DNA of 64,000 nucleotides from Aquilaria yunnanensis (lineage: Eukaryota > Streptophyta > Magnoliopsida > Malvales > Thymelaeaceae), in the NCBI GenBank assembly GCA_039654915.1, contig CM077598.1, positions 67,236,041-67,300,040 on the forward strand. Reading direction: 5' to 3'. The notes below the pieces were generated by a model. The model was not told the DNA's origin. It saw only the letters and a program-made list of their open reading frames with translations, and did no database searches. The first letter of the stretch is position 1. Each line of letters begins with the position of its first letter. The translations under genes were made by a program, and so were the position numbers. Below are positions 33,174 through 45,255 of the stretch, one piece after another.

Positions 33174-34035
33174 TCTCAATGAGGGCTTCGTATGTGAGCT
33201 TCTTCCGAAGGAGCATCACCAACCATGCCTTCTTCTTGTCAATGGTAGGTGCGGGCATGCCGAGGTCGGTTTTGTGCTCCTTGATCACTCCTAGCTCCCG
33301 AAGAACCTCTTCAGTCATGAGGTCCCACTTGATGGGAAAGGGATACAAGGAGAGAGGCAGGACCTCGGCATCCCAGTCAGCGACAGCTCGGATACGGCTG
33401 TCAAACTCCTCAAACCTCGATGCTAACTCAGGAGTTAGCAACTTCTTGGGATCAACAACATCCGTCTCCAGCATCCCATGGGCCCACCGGGTCGGCACAT
33501 ACGACCACGCCTTGTCCACCTTGAGGAAGAAGAATTTATTTTGCCACCTTTGCCAGCTCTCCTTGGTGGTGAAGGTGAACATGTATTTTTTGCTCCCAGA
33601 TCCCCGAGGTAGCAAAAAGTAGAAGCCACCCTTTGGGACCGGATAGAGCTTGTAATACTGCATGAAAATGACGAAGTGGGGTACTATCTTAAAAACCCCA
33701 CACATGCAGAGAAAAACATTGAAGTAAGAATAAGAGTTGTGAGGAAGCTGATTCACGGCTATGCCATGGAATTGGTAAAAGTCGAAAATCATCTTCGGAG
33801 GAGCAAACCGAAGTCCGGCCTTCAGTTGGGCTCAGAAAATGGTAACCCCGTCCGAATGATACATGTAACTAAGTAGACCTGCAGTAGGTAGGCTAGCCAT
33901 AGCGTAAGACGGGAGGTAAAATTTAGCTACCCACTTCTCCATTTTCTCCGAAGTGGTGCAACACGGATGAGAGTCGAGAGAAGCCCAACTTTCTAGAAGA
34001 GGAGGAACAGCCAAAAGTGGGGTTGGAGAAGACAT

Positions 34036-34810
34036 ATTCGGAGAAGAAAGTGACTTCGAAAGAATGGGACAACTTCGGAAAAGCAAAAAAATGCTAGAAA
34101 CCTAGAAAATTGAAGGACTTTGGGAAAAGAAAACAACTTCGAACACTGGAAAAAATAGAAACAGAAGAAACCAAGTCACCTTGGAAAGGAAAACCCACCG
34201 AAGCTTTTGCCAAAGTCAGGATTGGTGGACGCCGTCATAAAAACTCGCCGGAAATTGCTCCATCACTAGCACCACCGCAGAAAAGGAAGAAAAGCTTGAG
34301 AGCAAACGAGAGTAGGACAGAAGCAAAAGAAAGCAAGTGAGAGCTATGAGGGGAAGGATGGATTATATAGACCGAAGGGGGGTAGCCGAATCGTCGCCAT
34401 AACTACCCCGTGAAGGCGAATCGTCGCCATAATTACCCCTCGGAGATGAAAGGATGCGGTTGGTGTAACCGACGCAACTGTCCCCCAATGGCCACGTGCC
34501 ACGTGTCACCCAACGCAGGAAATGAGGGCACACCTTCTGACAGCATGAAAAGCTAGGCTCACATATCCGAATTGACACGCCTGATTACGAGATGTGACGG
34601 TCCACTGACCTGCAGCAGAAAAGTAAAAAGTGGGTGCACACCTCGAAAACACCAAGGTACTAGCCGGGGGGCAGGGAGTGACACCCCTAGGCTACCTCGA
34701 CTGAGAAGGCACACCTTCGGAAGGCGAAGTGCCTCCTACACAGCTTCTACAATGAGTCCCACGAAGTGCCCCCAAAGATTCTACTGACCGAAGTCTCCAC
34801 TTCAGCTTTT
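34036..34810 (-). promoter_or_regulatory. Tat C antisense promoter region (two G-boxes, TATA)
   Basis: On the minus strand GGTCTATATAATCC carries TATATAA at 34363-34369, about 330 nt before the ATG. It is followed by a pyrimidine-rich stretch. Upstream at 34491-34508 the plus strand reads GCCACGTGCCACGTGTCA, two adjacent CACGTG G-boxes. Copy B has one at the matching place. No open gene in this 775-bp stretch. Confidence 0.62.
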
Positions 34811-34827
34811 CGAGGAGGGCATCGCTA

Positions 34828-35149
34828 GGATAGCCTCTAAGGACGACTGACAAGGTACCATCCTCGGAAGTACATCTGACCCACCTCAGTATAGATGGGA
34901 TCCTCACTACCCTCGGCTAATGATGCCACCACCCTCAGATTGGCATGATATGCCGTCCTCGGTCAAGTTGTCTGGAGACCTCGAGGATTAGCTCTCCACT
35001 CTTGGAAGAATATGGTGTCCTTTGAACATCCCCACACAGCTGGGGAGCCTCCCTCCGCAGCCCTCGGAGAGCAAAGTCAGACCAAAGGAGGATCGCCTGT
35101 CGAAGGGGTCTTACTCCCCGAAGAGAGTCCATCACCGAAGGAGTTTCCA
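34828..35149 (+). repeat. Tat C 3' LTR, segment 1
   Basis: Starts GGATAGCC (family TGATAGCC) after the PPT-like CGAGGAGGGCATCG. Diverged from the copy B LTR. Interrupted at 35150 by a Tekay solo LTR. The exact start is uncertain by a few bases. Confidence 0.7.
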
Positions 35150-37619
35150 TGTTACCCACTCCAGGGTAGTCCAGTTATGGTGCCAAAACTGTGCATTTAA
35201 ACTCCCAGGATTGGTGTGTCCTGTAGGTCATCAGAACAACACCCCTACTGTGCATACTCAAGTGACCCTCTTGAGCACTATGCAAATACATGCATATTGG
35301 TCTTACCATAACACACATATTTACATTTATGCACACTATGGCAGCTAAGAAGGAAAACACTAGAACAAGTCATAGTTTTGGCTTCCACAGATTAGGCAAT
35401 CTTGTTAAGTTCTAGTCACCAGCCACTACACCTGTAACTTCCACTAATACATTGTATCATTCTAGCCACATAACCCCCTATTTTATTTTCTCCATTATCA
35501 AGTAGAGACTTAGAGCAAACCAAGTAATTTTTTTTTACATCAATAGCCCACCTATGGACCAAGTTATGGATTTTTTAAGTTAGGTACAAAATTCTGACCA
35601 AATGAACAGTAACTCAGCCAACTTTGCAACATCATATCTTTGGCTACAGGGCTCTAAATCCAGAAATTCCAAATCCAAGTTAACCCACTAGATGTCCACT
35701 AGGTGTGGTAAAATTTCATACCAAGATTCATTCTACACATGGAGATATTAAACTTTAGGTCCAGAGTCAAAATTCTGGCAACTTTTGGACCATTTTGCCC
35801 ATACAATTTTTCCAAACCATGCAAACACTTCATTCCCAAGGGGAAAGCCCTCCAAGGCTATCCCATATATGTCAATTACACATAGGAATTACATTCCCTT
35901 TCTTTTAACAACTTTACGTCACCAAAACATAATTTACAAGTAAGCAACCCATCATTCACACTTAGGTAGCTTTGCACCACATCACTTACATAGCCAAAAC
36001 ATTACTCAAATGTTCACATACTTGTCTCATTTTATATACACTACATGTACATGCATACATGCACTACAACATGGTCTTAACTCATCTAAATACGCACCAT
36101 AGGTTATAGGAGGTCCTGAGAAACAATGGACTCCAAAAACAGGATGCTGGATAGCTGCTGCACAACACAATAAGTACCACCATTAAAAATACCAAATGTG
36201 CTCCTAAAATCAGCAAACTTTCCAGATCATAACTAGACATATGTAAGTTCATGTACCTAACATTTTAGATAGAAAATCAAACCACAATGGTTAGTTTCAA
36301 GCTGATCTTTCAGGTGGACCTTAAATGACAGAATTGAGGGGAGTAAGTTTCATTGAGAAACTTAGTAAGGGTAGCACTTGGATTCAATAGCCAATGTAAC
36401 CATCATTAAAACCTGCATGCAAAGACACTAAAACAAAAAAACCGCAATGCATATACACAAGATATAGCAACCAAATGCGGCAGCCAAACACAACCAACAA
36501 ACACATGAAATGCAGCAGTAACAATATACCATAGGTTAGTCCCTAAAACACATAATAAACATAACCAAATCACTATGGCAGCCCTCCTCAAGCTAATGCT
36601 TGGTCTTAGGAGGATTTTAACACTAGTTAGCACTAACTTTGGGCTCTAGAAACCCTCACTTTACTGCCATCATTGTGCACTTCACATTAGGTCACAAAAC
36701 CTTCGATAAGTGCACTCCACTCAATAAGCTTGGTTCATCAAGCTCATGGATCTATTCCAAGCCTAGCCATAGCTCCATGGATGTTTGAAAATACAGAAAA
36801 CAACCCATGAGAGCAAGAGAACCCTTACCAAAGTGGGTAGGCCAAAAATCAAGCTTGATCCTTGAAGTATGCAAGAAATAGCTCTAGTTTGCTTCCAATT
36901 GCTTCCATTAGCCTTCATTTTCAATCAATTGCAAGTTCGAAGGTGTGGTGGCTATGAAGGAAGTATGGTTGTGTTCTTGGACTGGGGGAGGATGAAAATG
37001 AGAGAGGGATAAGTGATTTGGCCGCTTAAATGGCCTTAAATGATCTTAAGGGCACCAAAACACACTTAACAAGCTTAACCTTGCTTTATGTCATTTTCCT
37101 TCTCACTAATTAGGGTTTCTTTGTCTTAAACTCATTGGTACACATGTGCCATCAAGTCTTGGCTGCCTCCCCCATGGTAGGATAACCCCACAATTCCACC
37201 CTTAGACTTAACTCAAAAGCCTGAACACCTTAAGGTTTACACTAGGACATTTAGGTCCTTGTTGCCTTTAGTGTTTCCTTTGCCCGGACTTCTCTTCCAT
37301 GAGTAATTTGGTCCTACAATAGCACTTTCATATGATTTATATCCTTCCCATCACTCTCCAAGTCTCTTTCTTAAGAGTTTTGCAGTTGAGTACCTGAATT
37401 TCCAAAACCTTATGAAAAAGTCCATAGGTTGCTTCACAAACAAGCAATCCTTAAGGCTTTTCTTGGGGGCCAAGTTACCAACTTGGAACACTTTTAAGGA
37501 GGTGTTGATCATGCCTTTTACCCCCCACACTTCAATCACTATTGTGAGAATTACACAATATAATACTTTTTGGCCATTATGACACACTTGTAATTCTCCC
37601 ATTTTGTGAGGTGGTAACA
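35150..37619 (-). repeat. Tekay solo LTR in Tat C 3' LTR
   Basis: 2470 bp, starts TGTTACCCACTCCAGG, ends GAGGTGGTAACA. Tat LTR sequence lies on both sides. Flanks TTCCA (35145-35149) and TGTCA (37620-37624) agree at only three of five bases, so the target duplication is decayed or rearranged. No internal region and no gene. Confidence 0.88.
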
Positions 37620-37791
37620 TGTCAGCTGGATAAGAAAAAAATGGTTAGGAGCCTCTAACACAGAGGACCTCGCACATGCCTCTAACACACAGCCCTGCCA
37701 CACGGCCTTGACCTTCGGTCAGAATGGCTGCAGTCTGCTAAGGGTGCCTGTCCCCGAACGTACGGATCAAATCTGGTCAACCACTTGTCAT
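37620..37791 (+). repeat. Tat C 3' LTR, segment 2
   Basis: 172 bp matching 21625-21820 of the shared Tat LTR (AGGAGCCTCTAACACAGAGG, GGCCTTGACCTTCGGTCAGA, then ACTTGTCAT). It is an island between two Tekay insertions. Confidence 0.85.
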
Positions 37792-40284
37792 TGTTACCCA
37801 CTACGGGGTAGTGCAGTTGTGGTGCCAAAACTATGTATTTAGACTCCCAGGATTGGTAATGTTCTGTAGGCCATCAGAACACTACCCTTAGTGTGCATGC
37901 CCAAGTGGCCCTCTTGGGCACTAAGTAAACACATGCATATTGGTCCAACCATCACTCACATATTCACATTTTATGCACACCATGGGAGAAAAGAAGGAAA
38001 ACACTACCACAAGTCTTAGTTTTGGCTTCCGTACATTAGGCAATTTTGTTAAGTTATAGTGACCAACTACTGCACCTGTAACTTCTACTAATAAAATGTA
38101 TCATTCTAGCCACATAACCCCACTATTATATTTGCTCCATTATCAAGTAGAGACTTAGAGAAAACCAAGGAATTTTTTTTTACATAAATAGCCCACCTAT
38201 GGACCAAGTTATGGATTTTTTAAGTTAGTTACAAAATTCTGACCAAGTGAACAGTAACTCAGCCAAATTTGCAACGTCATATCTTTGGGTACAGCGCTCT
38301 AAATCCAGAAATTCTAAAGCTCCGTTAACCATCTAGATTTCCTCTGGGTGTGGTCAAAATTTCATACCAAAATTCATTCTACACAGGGAGATATTAAACT
38401 TTAGGTCCGGAGTCAAAATTCTGGCAACTTTTGGACCATTTTGACCAAACAATTTTTCCAAACCATGCAAACAATTCATTCACAAGGGGAAAGCCCTCCA
38501 AGGCTATCCCATATATGTCCATTACACATATGAATTACATTCCCTTTCTTTTAACAACTTTATGTTGTCAAAACAGAATTTACAAGTAAGCAGCCCATCA
38601 TTCACAATTAGGCAGCTTTGCACCACATCACTTACATAGCCAAAACATTACTCAAATGTTCACATACTTGTCTCATTTTACATACACTACATGTACATGT
38701 ATACATGCACTAAAATATGGCCTTAACTCAGCTAAGTACGCACCCTAGGGTACAGGAGCTCCTAAGACACAATGGACTGCAAAAACAAGATGCTAGACGG
38801 CTGATGCACAACACAATAAGTACCACCATTAAAAATACCAAATGTGCTCCTCAAATCACCAACATTTCCATATCATAACTAGACATATGAAAGTTCATGT
38901 ACCTGAAATTTCAGATAAAAAATCAAACCACAAAGGTTAGTTTCAAGGTGATCTTTCAGCCGGACCTTAAATGACAGAATTGAGGGGAGTAAGTTTCATT
39001 GAGAAACTTAGTAAGGGTAGCACTTGGATTCAATAGCGAATGTGACCATCTTTAAAACCTGCATCCAAAGACACCAAAACAAAAAAAACCACAATGCATA
39101 TATACAAGATATAGCAACCAAATGCGGCAGCCAAACACAACCAACAAACACATGAAATGCAGCAGTGACAATATACCATAGGTTAGTCCATAAAACACAT
39201 AATAAACATAACCAAATCACTATGGCAGCCCTCCTCAAGCTAATGCTTGGTCTTAGGAGGATTTTAACACTAGTTAGCACTAATTTTGCGCTCTAGAAAC
39301 CCTCACTTTACTGCCAACAATGTGCACTTCACACTAGGTCACAAAACCTTCAATAAGTGCACTCCCCTCACTAAGCTTGGTTCATCAAGCTCATGGCTCT
39401 CTTCCAAACTTAGCCCTAGCACCATGTATGTTTGAAAATTTCATAAAAATTCCATGAGAGCAAGAGAACCCTTACCAAAGTGGGTAGGCTAAAAATCAAG
39501 CTTGATCCTTGAAGTATGCAAGAAATAGCTCTAGTTTGTTTCCAATTGCTTCCTTTTGCCTTCAATTTCAATCAATTGCAAGTTTGAAGGTGTGGTGGCT
39601 ATGGGGGTAGTATGGCTGTGTTCTTGGGCTGGGGGAGGATGAAAATGAGAGAGGGATAAGTGATTTGACCACTTAAATGGCCTTAAATGAGCTTAAGGGC
39701 ACCAAAACACACTTAACAAGCTTAACCTTGCTTTATGTCATTTTCCTTTTCACTAATTATGGTTTCTTTGTCTTAAAATCATTGGTACACATGTGCCCAA
39801 AATTTTTTACTAATTATCAAGTCTTGGCTGCCTCCCCCATGGTGGGATAACCCCACAATTCCACCCTTAGACTTGAGTCAAAAGCTTGAACACCTTAAGG
39901 TTTACACTAGGACATTTAGGTCCTTATTGGCTTTAGTGTTTCCTTTGTCCAAACTTGCCTTCCATGAACAATTTGGTCCTCCAATAGCACTTTCATACCA
40001 TTCATATCCTTCCCATAACTCTCCAAGTCTCTGTCTTGAGAGTTTTGCAATTGAGTACCCGAATTTCCAAAACCTTACAAAAAAGTCTATAGGTTACTTG
40101 ACAAAGAAGCAATCCTTAAAGCTTTTATTTTGGACCAAGTTACCAACTTGGAACACTTTTAAGGAGGTGTTGATCATACCTTTTACCCCCCCCACTACAA
40201 TCACTATGGTGAGAATTACACAATATAATGGTTTTTAGCCATTATGACACACTTGTAATTCTACCATTTTGTGAGGTGGTAACA
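37792..40284 (-). repeat. Tekay 3' LTR
   Basis: 2493 bp. On the plus strand TGTTACCCACTACGGGG...GAGGTGGTAACA. The terminal TGTTAC/GTAACA inverted repeat is preserved. The 3' position follows from the PPT next to 40285. ORFs such as 39008-39280 recur in other LTR copies and are not genes. Confidence 0.92.
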
Positions 40285-40298
40285 ATCCTCCCCCCCTT
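40285..40298 (-). other. Tekay polypurine tract
   Basis: On the minus strand AAGGGGGGGAGGAT directly precedes the 3' LTR start TGTTACC. Plus-strand primer. Confidence 0.85.
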
Positions 40299-41168
40299 AA
40301 AAATTTTGGTCATCCAAAATAGCCTTTAGCTTCAGGTATTCTTTGGGATACCTTTCCATAAGGTCTTTTCAGTTTCCCAGGTTGCTTCTCTTTTAGAGTG
40401 GTGTGACCACTGAACTTTAACCATGGGAATATGTTTGTTTCTTAACCTTCTGGTATCCTTGGCTAAGATAACTATAGGTTTCTCTTCATATGTCAAGTTA
40501 GGTTCCAACTATATGTCTTCTACTACAATAGCATGCTTTGTGTATATTAGACACTTCTTAAGCATACTGATGCGAAAAACATTATGAACACTTGACATGC
40601 TTGGCGGTAGACCTAAACTGTATCCTACATTGCCAACTCTGTCCAAGATTTCATAAGGACCAATGTATCTTGGAGCTAACTTGGTTCTTCTGCCAAATCT
40701 GAAAGTGCCTTTAGTTGGTGCAACTTTCAGCCAAACATTGTCACCAACCTCAAATTCCAAGTCTCTCATTCTTTTGTTGACATAGGCTGTGGTCCTTTCA
40801 TTGGCTGCCTTTAATCTCTCTTGAATCTTCTTTATTTTGGTAGTAGTCTCTTCAATAATTTTGGGACCCAACTATAGCCTGTCTGAGGCTTCCACCCAAC
40901 AGTAGGGTGTCATGCACCTTCTTCCATATAATGCTTCATAAGTTGCCGTGCCAATGGTGCTTTGGTAACTATTGTTATATGAGAATTCTACCAATGGCAA
41001 GTGTTGGTCCCATTCACCTTTGAAATCCAACACACAGCTCCTGATCATGTCTTCCAATATCTGTATCACCTTTTCAGATTGCCCACCTGTCTAAGGATGA
41101 TAAGGAGTACTCAGGTGGATTTTGGTTCCTAGTGCTTTATGAAAAGCACCCCAAAACTGAGTTGTAAA
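40299..41168 (-). pseudogene. Tekay integrase end with chromodomain-like tail
   Basis: Minus strand, from 41168 downward: FTTQFWGAFHKALGTKIHLS (integrase core), a stop where the family has the Gln of PQTDGQ, then WDQHLPLVEFSYNNSYQSTI, YEALYGRRCMTPYCW, GDNVWLKVAPTKGTFRFGRR and LAPRYIGPYEILDRVGNVGY (GPY/F motif), VFRISMLKKC and, after an in-frame TAG, NLTYEEKPIVIL, MVKVQWSHHSKREATWE, which resembles the chromodomain tail of Tekay elements. Chromodomains of this kind are thought to steer integration to heterochromatin. The upstream part is cut by a copia LTR. Confidence 0.85.
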
Positions 41169-42584
41169 TGTTGGGTTTCGGGAGCCAAACAGCACAGCGG
41201 AATTTAACCGAAACCCTCCAGGATCCAAGTGAAACGAGGTAAACCGGGTGTTCGAAAATTTCATACCTAATTTTTGGTTGAGATCTCTCACTCAACTGTA
41301 GAGTCGAATCACAAAACCTGAACAGTTGACGTGTTCAGGCTCTCTACGGTATCCACACGAGCCTCTCGGGATCACCACGCTTCCACCACGTCCCGGCAAA
41401 TGCGTTTCTCTTGCGCTCGCAGTGCTAGCTTGCGTCCTCCAAGGAATTGCAAGAGAAGAGTGTGGCTATCCTTTTGGGAGGCTAGGGCGAGGAGACCTAC
41501 GAATTTCTCACTTAAAAGTTGTATTTATAGTGAGACTCAACTTCCAGGCCTAATGGGTTTCAAAGCCCTAATCCAATTAGGATTTAATTTCGGGCTTAAT
41601 AATGGCTCAACTCCTTGGCCCATTATTAATACGAAATTAAAGTGAAACCATAACCCAAATAATTAGCCCATGTACTCTAATGATCCAAATAGCTCTACGT
41701 GTGCGACCCAATAGGCTCTTGCCATGTTGGCAATGATCATAAATCACATTTATGATCATAAGCAATGAGCGGTGTCTAGCAACACATCATTGCTACCCAA
41801 GTGACAAGATTGTCGGTGAATCGACTAAACCTTTATGATCATCACCGATATATGCCATTGTCCCTTTGTCCAAGATATTAAGACTAAGCACAAGACATGG
41901 AATGTGTCACTCTCGTATAGCCCAATCTTTGGTTTCTTGATTACCGAGTAGACCAACTTAAACTGACGACATTGATATCATATATCAACTCATCGGAGCA
42001 TGGCCATGCATTTTCTAAGTCTCACTCTATCAAGGGGCCCAAAGATATCACTCCTGTTACATAGGAGGGACAAATCCCATCTTGATCATACAAATCCCTC
42101 CGCATGATATGTGACATACCCAATGACCTCCTTCAAGTTCACTCAGTTACGAGCAACAAAGGAAAGTATCAAAGTATGTGACTCACATGTAAGGAACCTT
42201 GCTGATCTTAGGTCGAAGGACTACATATACCATGATCACTATGAGAATCACTTATGACACTCATATAACGATCCATGAAGTGTTCTCTTGGTGGGTCGGT
42301 CCAGTACACAAGTTCTCCAACTTGTACCCATATGTAGACTACATATCTCATATTAGTCTCCACATATGCTAGTCATTATGTATTATTGCAACCCGCTCCA
42401 CAATAATACTAGACTAGGGACGTTTAAGAATATCATTATTCTAGGGTTGCAATTATGTTTATTACGTTATGCAGAAACAAAACAACAAACAAAATTGCTG
42501 GATTAATGCCTCAATAAAATATCATGACTCAATGTGCAAAAATACAATCATCTCATGATTGGCTTTTTGGGGACAATACTAACA
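41169..42584 (-). repeat. copia LTR, left end of composite
   Basis: 1416 bp, starts TGTTGGGTTTCGGGAGCC, ends CAATACTAACA. Tekay integrase lies on the left. On the right it abuts a point inside copia pol equivalent to 57105. Confidence 0.93.
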
Positions 42585-43840
42585 TGGGCAAGAATCCTTT
42601 CTTGGAATCTTGCATGCTAAACCGCTTTAGCACCTTGTCAATGTATGTACTTTAACTTAGGCCAAGAAGCCTTCTAGATCTATTTCTATAAATCCTGATG
42701 GCTAACATATAGGCTGCTTCACCCAAGTCTTTCATAGAGAAACATTTCCCTAGCCAAGTCTTCACAGACTGTAGCTCAAGAATGTCATTCCTGATGAGTA
42801 GTATGTCATCTACATACAACACCATGATGACAATAGTGCTCCCACTAACCTTCTTGTAGACACAAGGTTCATCTTCTTTTTTGATAAAACCAAACTCTTT
42901 GATTGCATCATCAAAATGAAGATTCCAACTTCGAGAAGCATGCTTCAGTCCATAAATGGACCTTTGCAACTTGCACACTTTATTGGCATTCTCAGGAGTG
43001 ACAAAACCCTCAGGTTGTGTCATGTACACATCCTCAAGTAGCTTTCCATTTAGGAATGCAGTTTTGACATCCATTTGCCATATCTCATAATCATAGTATG
43101 CAGCAATAGAAAACAAAATTCAGATGGATTTAAGCATAGCAACTAGTGAAAAAGTTTCATCATAGTCAACACCATGAATTTGCTTGAAACCTTTTGCAAG
43201 CAATCGTCCCTTAAAGGTAATCACATTACCATCCATGTCAGTTTTCTTCTTGAAAACCCATTTGCACCCTATGGGTTTTACCCCTTCAGGTGGGTCAACC
43301 AAAGTCCATACTTGGTTTTCATACATGGATTCCATCTTTGATTTCATGGCCACTAGCCACTTCTCAGAGTCATGCCCCAACATAGCTTGTTGGTAGGTTG
43401 TGGGCTCATCCTGATCCATGAGTCATGAGACATCCATACCTCTCGGGCTCACGCTGAATCCTACCAGACTTACGTGGGCTCTGTGCTTCAGGAACAAACT
43501 CTTGAACCACAATATCTTGTGGCTGTTCAGGTTGCATTTCAGGTTCGATGTCTCCTTGTTGTTCTTGAATTTGCTCAAGTTCTACTTTCCTCCCACTAGT
43601 TCCTTTAGAGATAAACTCTTTCTCTAGAAACACACCAGTTCGAGCAACAAACATTTTTTGCTCCGAAGGATTGTAGAAATAGTAACCCTTTGTTTCTTTG
43701 GGATACCCAACAAAAAGGCATTTTCTCGATTTGGGCCCTAGCTTGTCGGAGGATTGATGTTTAACATAAGGGTCACAGCCCCAAATCTTCAAAAAAGACA
43801 AATTGGGACGCCTCCTACTCCATATCTCATATAGTGTCTT
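42585..43840 (-). pseudogene. copia pol fragment (RT, end of integrase)
   Basis: Near-identical to 57105-58378 of the complete copia element. Open segments 43801-43406 (integrase C-terminal region, KCLFVGYPKETKGYYFYNPS), 43419-43120 (RT start, NQVWTLVDPPEGVKPIGCKW) and 43116-42652 (RT palm with LYVDDILL). Separated by stops and small indels. The RNase H domain is absent. Confidence 0.9.
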
Positions 43841-45255
43841 TGAAGGGTTTCAGGAGCCAAACAGTGCAGGGGAATTTAACCGAAACCCTCCAGGATCCAA
43901 GTGAAACGGGGTAAACCGGTTGTTCGAAAGTTTTCATACCTAATTTTTGGTTGAGATCTCTCACTCAACTATAGAGTTGAATCACAAAACTTGAACAGTT
44001 GACGTGTTCAGGCTCTCTATGGTATCCACACGAGCCTCTCAGGATCACCACGCTTCCACCACATCCCGGCAGATGCATTTCTCTTGCGCTCGTAGTGCTA
44101 GCTTGTGTCCTCCAAGGAATTGCAAGAGAAGAGTGCGGCTGTCCTTTTGGGATGCTAGGGCAATAAGACCTATGAATTTCTCACTAGAAGTTTTATTTAT
44201 AGTGAGACTCAACTTCCAGGCCTAATAGGTTTCAAAGCCCTAATCCAATTAGGCTTTAATTTCTGGCTTAATAATGGCTCAACTATTGGGCCCATTATTA
44301 ATACGAAATTATTGTGAAACCAAAACCCAAATTATTAGGCCATGCACTCTAATGATCCAAATAGCTCTATGTGTGCGACCCAATAGGCTCTTACCACGTT
44401 GGCAATGATCATAAATCACATTTATGATCATAAGCAATTAGCGGTGTTTAGCAACACATCATCGCAACCCAAGTGACAAGATTGTCGTTGATTCGACTAA
44501 ACCTTTATGATCATCACCGATATATGCCATTGTCCCTTTGTCCAAGATATCAAGACTAAGCACGAGACATGGAATGTGTCACTCTCATATAGCCCAATCT
44601 TTGGTTTCTTGATTACCGAGTAGACCAACTTAAACTGATGACATTGATATCGTATATCAACTTATCCGAGCATGGCCATGCATTTTTCTAAGTCTTACTC
44701 TATCAAGGGGCCCGAAGATATCACTCCCGTTACATAGGAGGGACAAATCCCATCTTGATCATAGAAATCCCTCCGCATGATATGTGACATACCCAATGAC
44801 CCCCTTCAAGTTCACTCAGTTACGAGCAACAAAGGAAAGTATCAAAGTATGTGACTCACATGTAGGGAACCTTGATGATCTTAGGTCGAAGGACTACATA
44901 TACCATGATCACTATGAGAATCACTTATGACACTCATATAACGATCCATGCAGTGTTCTCATGGTGGGTCGGTCCAGTACACAAGTTCTCTAACTTGTAC
45001 CCATATGTAGACTACATATATCATATTAGTCTCCACATATGCTAGTCGTTATGTATTATTGCAACCTGCTCCACAATAATACTAGACTAGGGACATTTAA
45101 GAATATCATTATTCTAGGGTTACAATTATGTTTGTTAAGTTACGCAGAAACAAAAGAACAAACATAATTGCTGGATTAATGCCTTAATAAAATATCATGA
45201 CTAAATCTGCAAAAATACAATCATCTCATGATTAGCTTTTGGCACAACACTAACA
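43841..45255 (-). repeat. copia solo LTR inside copia pol, TSD GTCTT
   Basis: 1415 bp starting TGAAGGGTTTCAGGAGCC and ending ACAACACTAACA. Flanked by GTCTT at 43836-43840 and 45256-45260, in sequence that is continuous in the complete element (TGGTGTCTTTTGAACC). A member of the family has inserted into a relative in the same orientation. Confidence 0.95.

Larger units (their letters stand above)
29074..34035 (-). pseudogene. Tat C antisense extra gene (aORF), spliced model with copia LTR inside
   Basis: ATG at 34035 (MSSPTPLLAVPPLLESW), stop TAG at 29074-29076. Exon 1 (34035-33174) contains FYQFHGIAVNQLPHNSYSYF, FVIFMQYYKLYPVPKGGFYF and WLVMLLRKKLTYEALIE. Exon 2 (33103-32336) runs MGDQSATFYKSLFLGQ, a Lys-rich basic region (QKKKAAPKRRK), a Ser/Pro-rich acidic stretch and DIFSILDLINVWLMDNV. 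Exon 3 (32244 downward) has coiled coils (32170-31976, 31930-31760) and RWTWLKIEHLNLP. A copia LTR (29143-31616) splits the last 25 codons off. Defects: small frameshifts in exons 1 and 3 and a stop near 32598. The family looks like a DNA- or RNA-associated coiled-coil protein, but the function is unknown. Confidence 0.78.
22117..34827 (+). mobile_element. Tat-lineage gypsy copy C, internal region
   Basis: The most complete Tat copy: leader, gag, protease, RT, RNase H, aRH and integrase (22382-28680 with a copia LTR inside), the antisense gene (29074-34035, with another copia LTR inside), a PPT-like CGAGGAGGGCATCG near 34811-34824, and a 3' LTR beginning near 34828. The sense frame is preserved from 22382 to 28680 once the 1421-bp copia insertion is subtracted. 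Confidence 0.9.

Noticed and set aside
39008..39280. Recurring ORF MLTSVKILLRPS... at 4840, 36633 and 39280
   Set aside because: It is Tekay LTR sequence repeated in each LTR, with no known domain and a variable ending.
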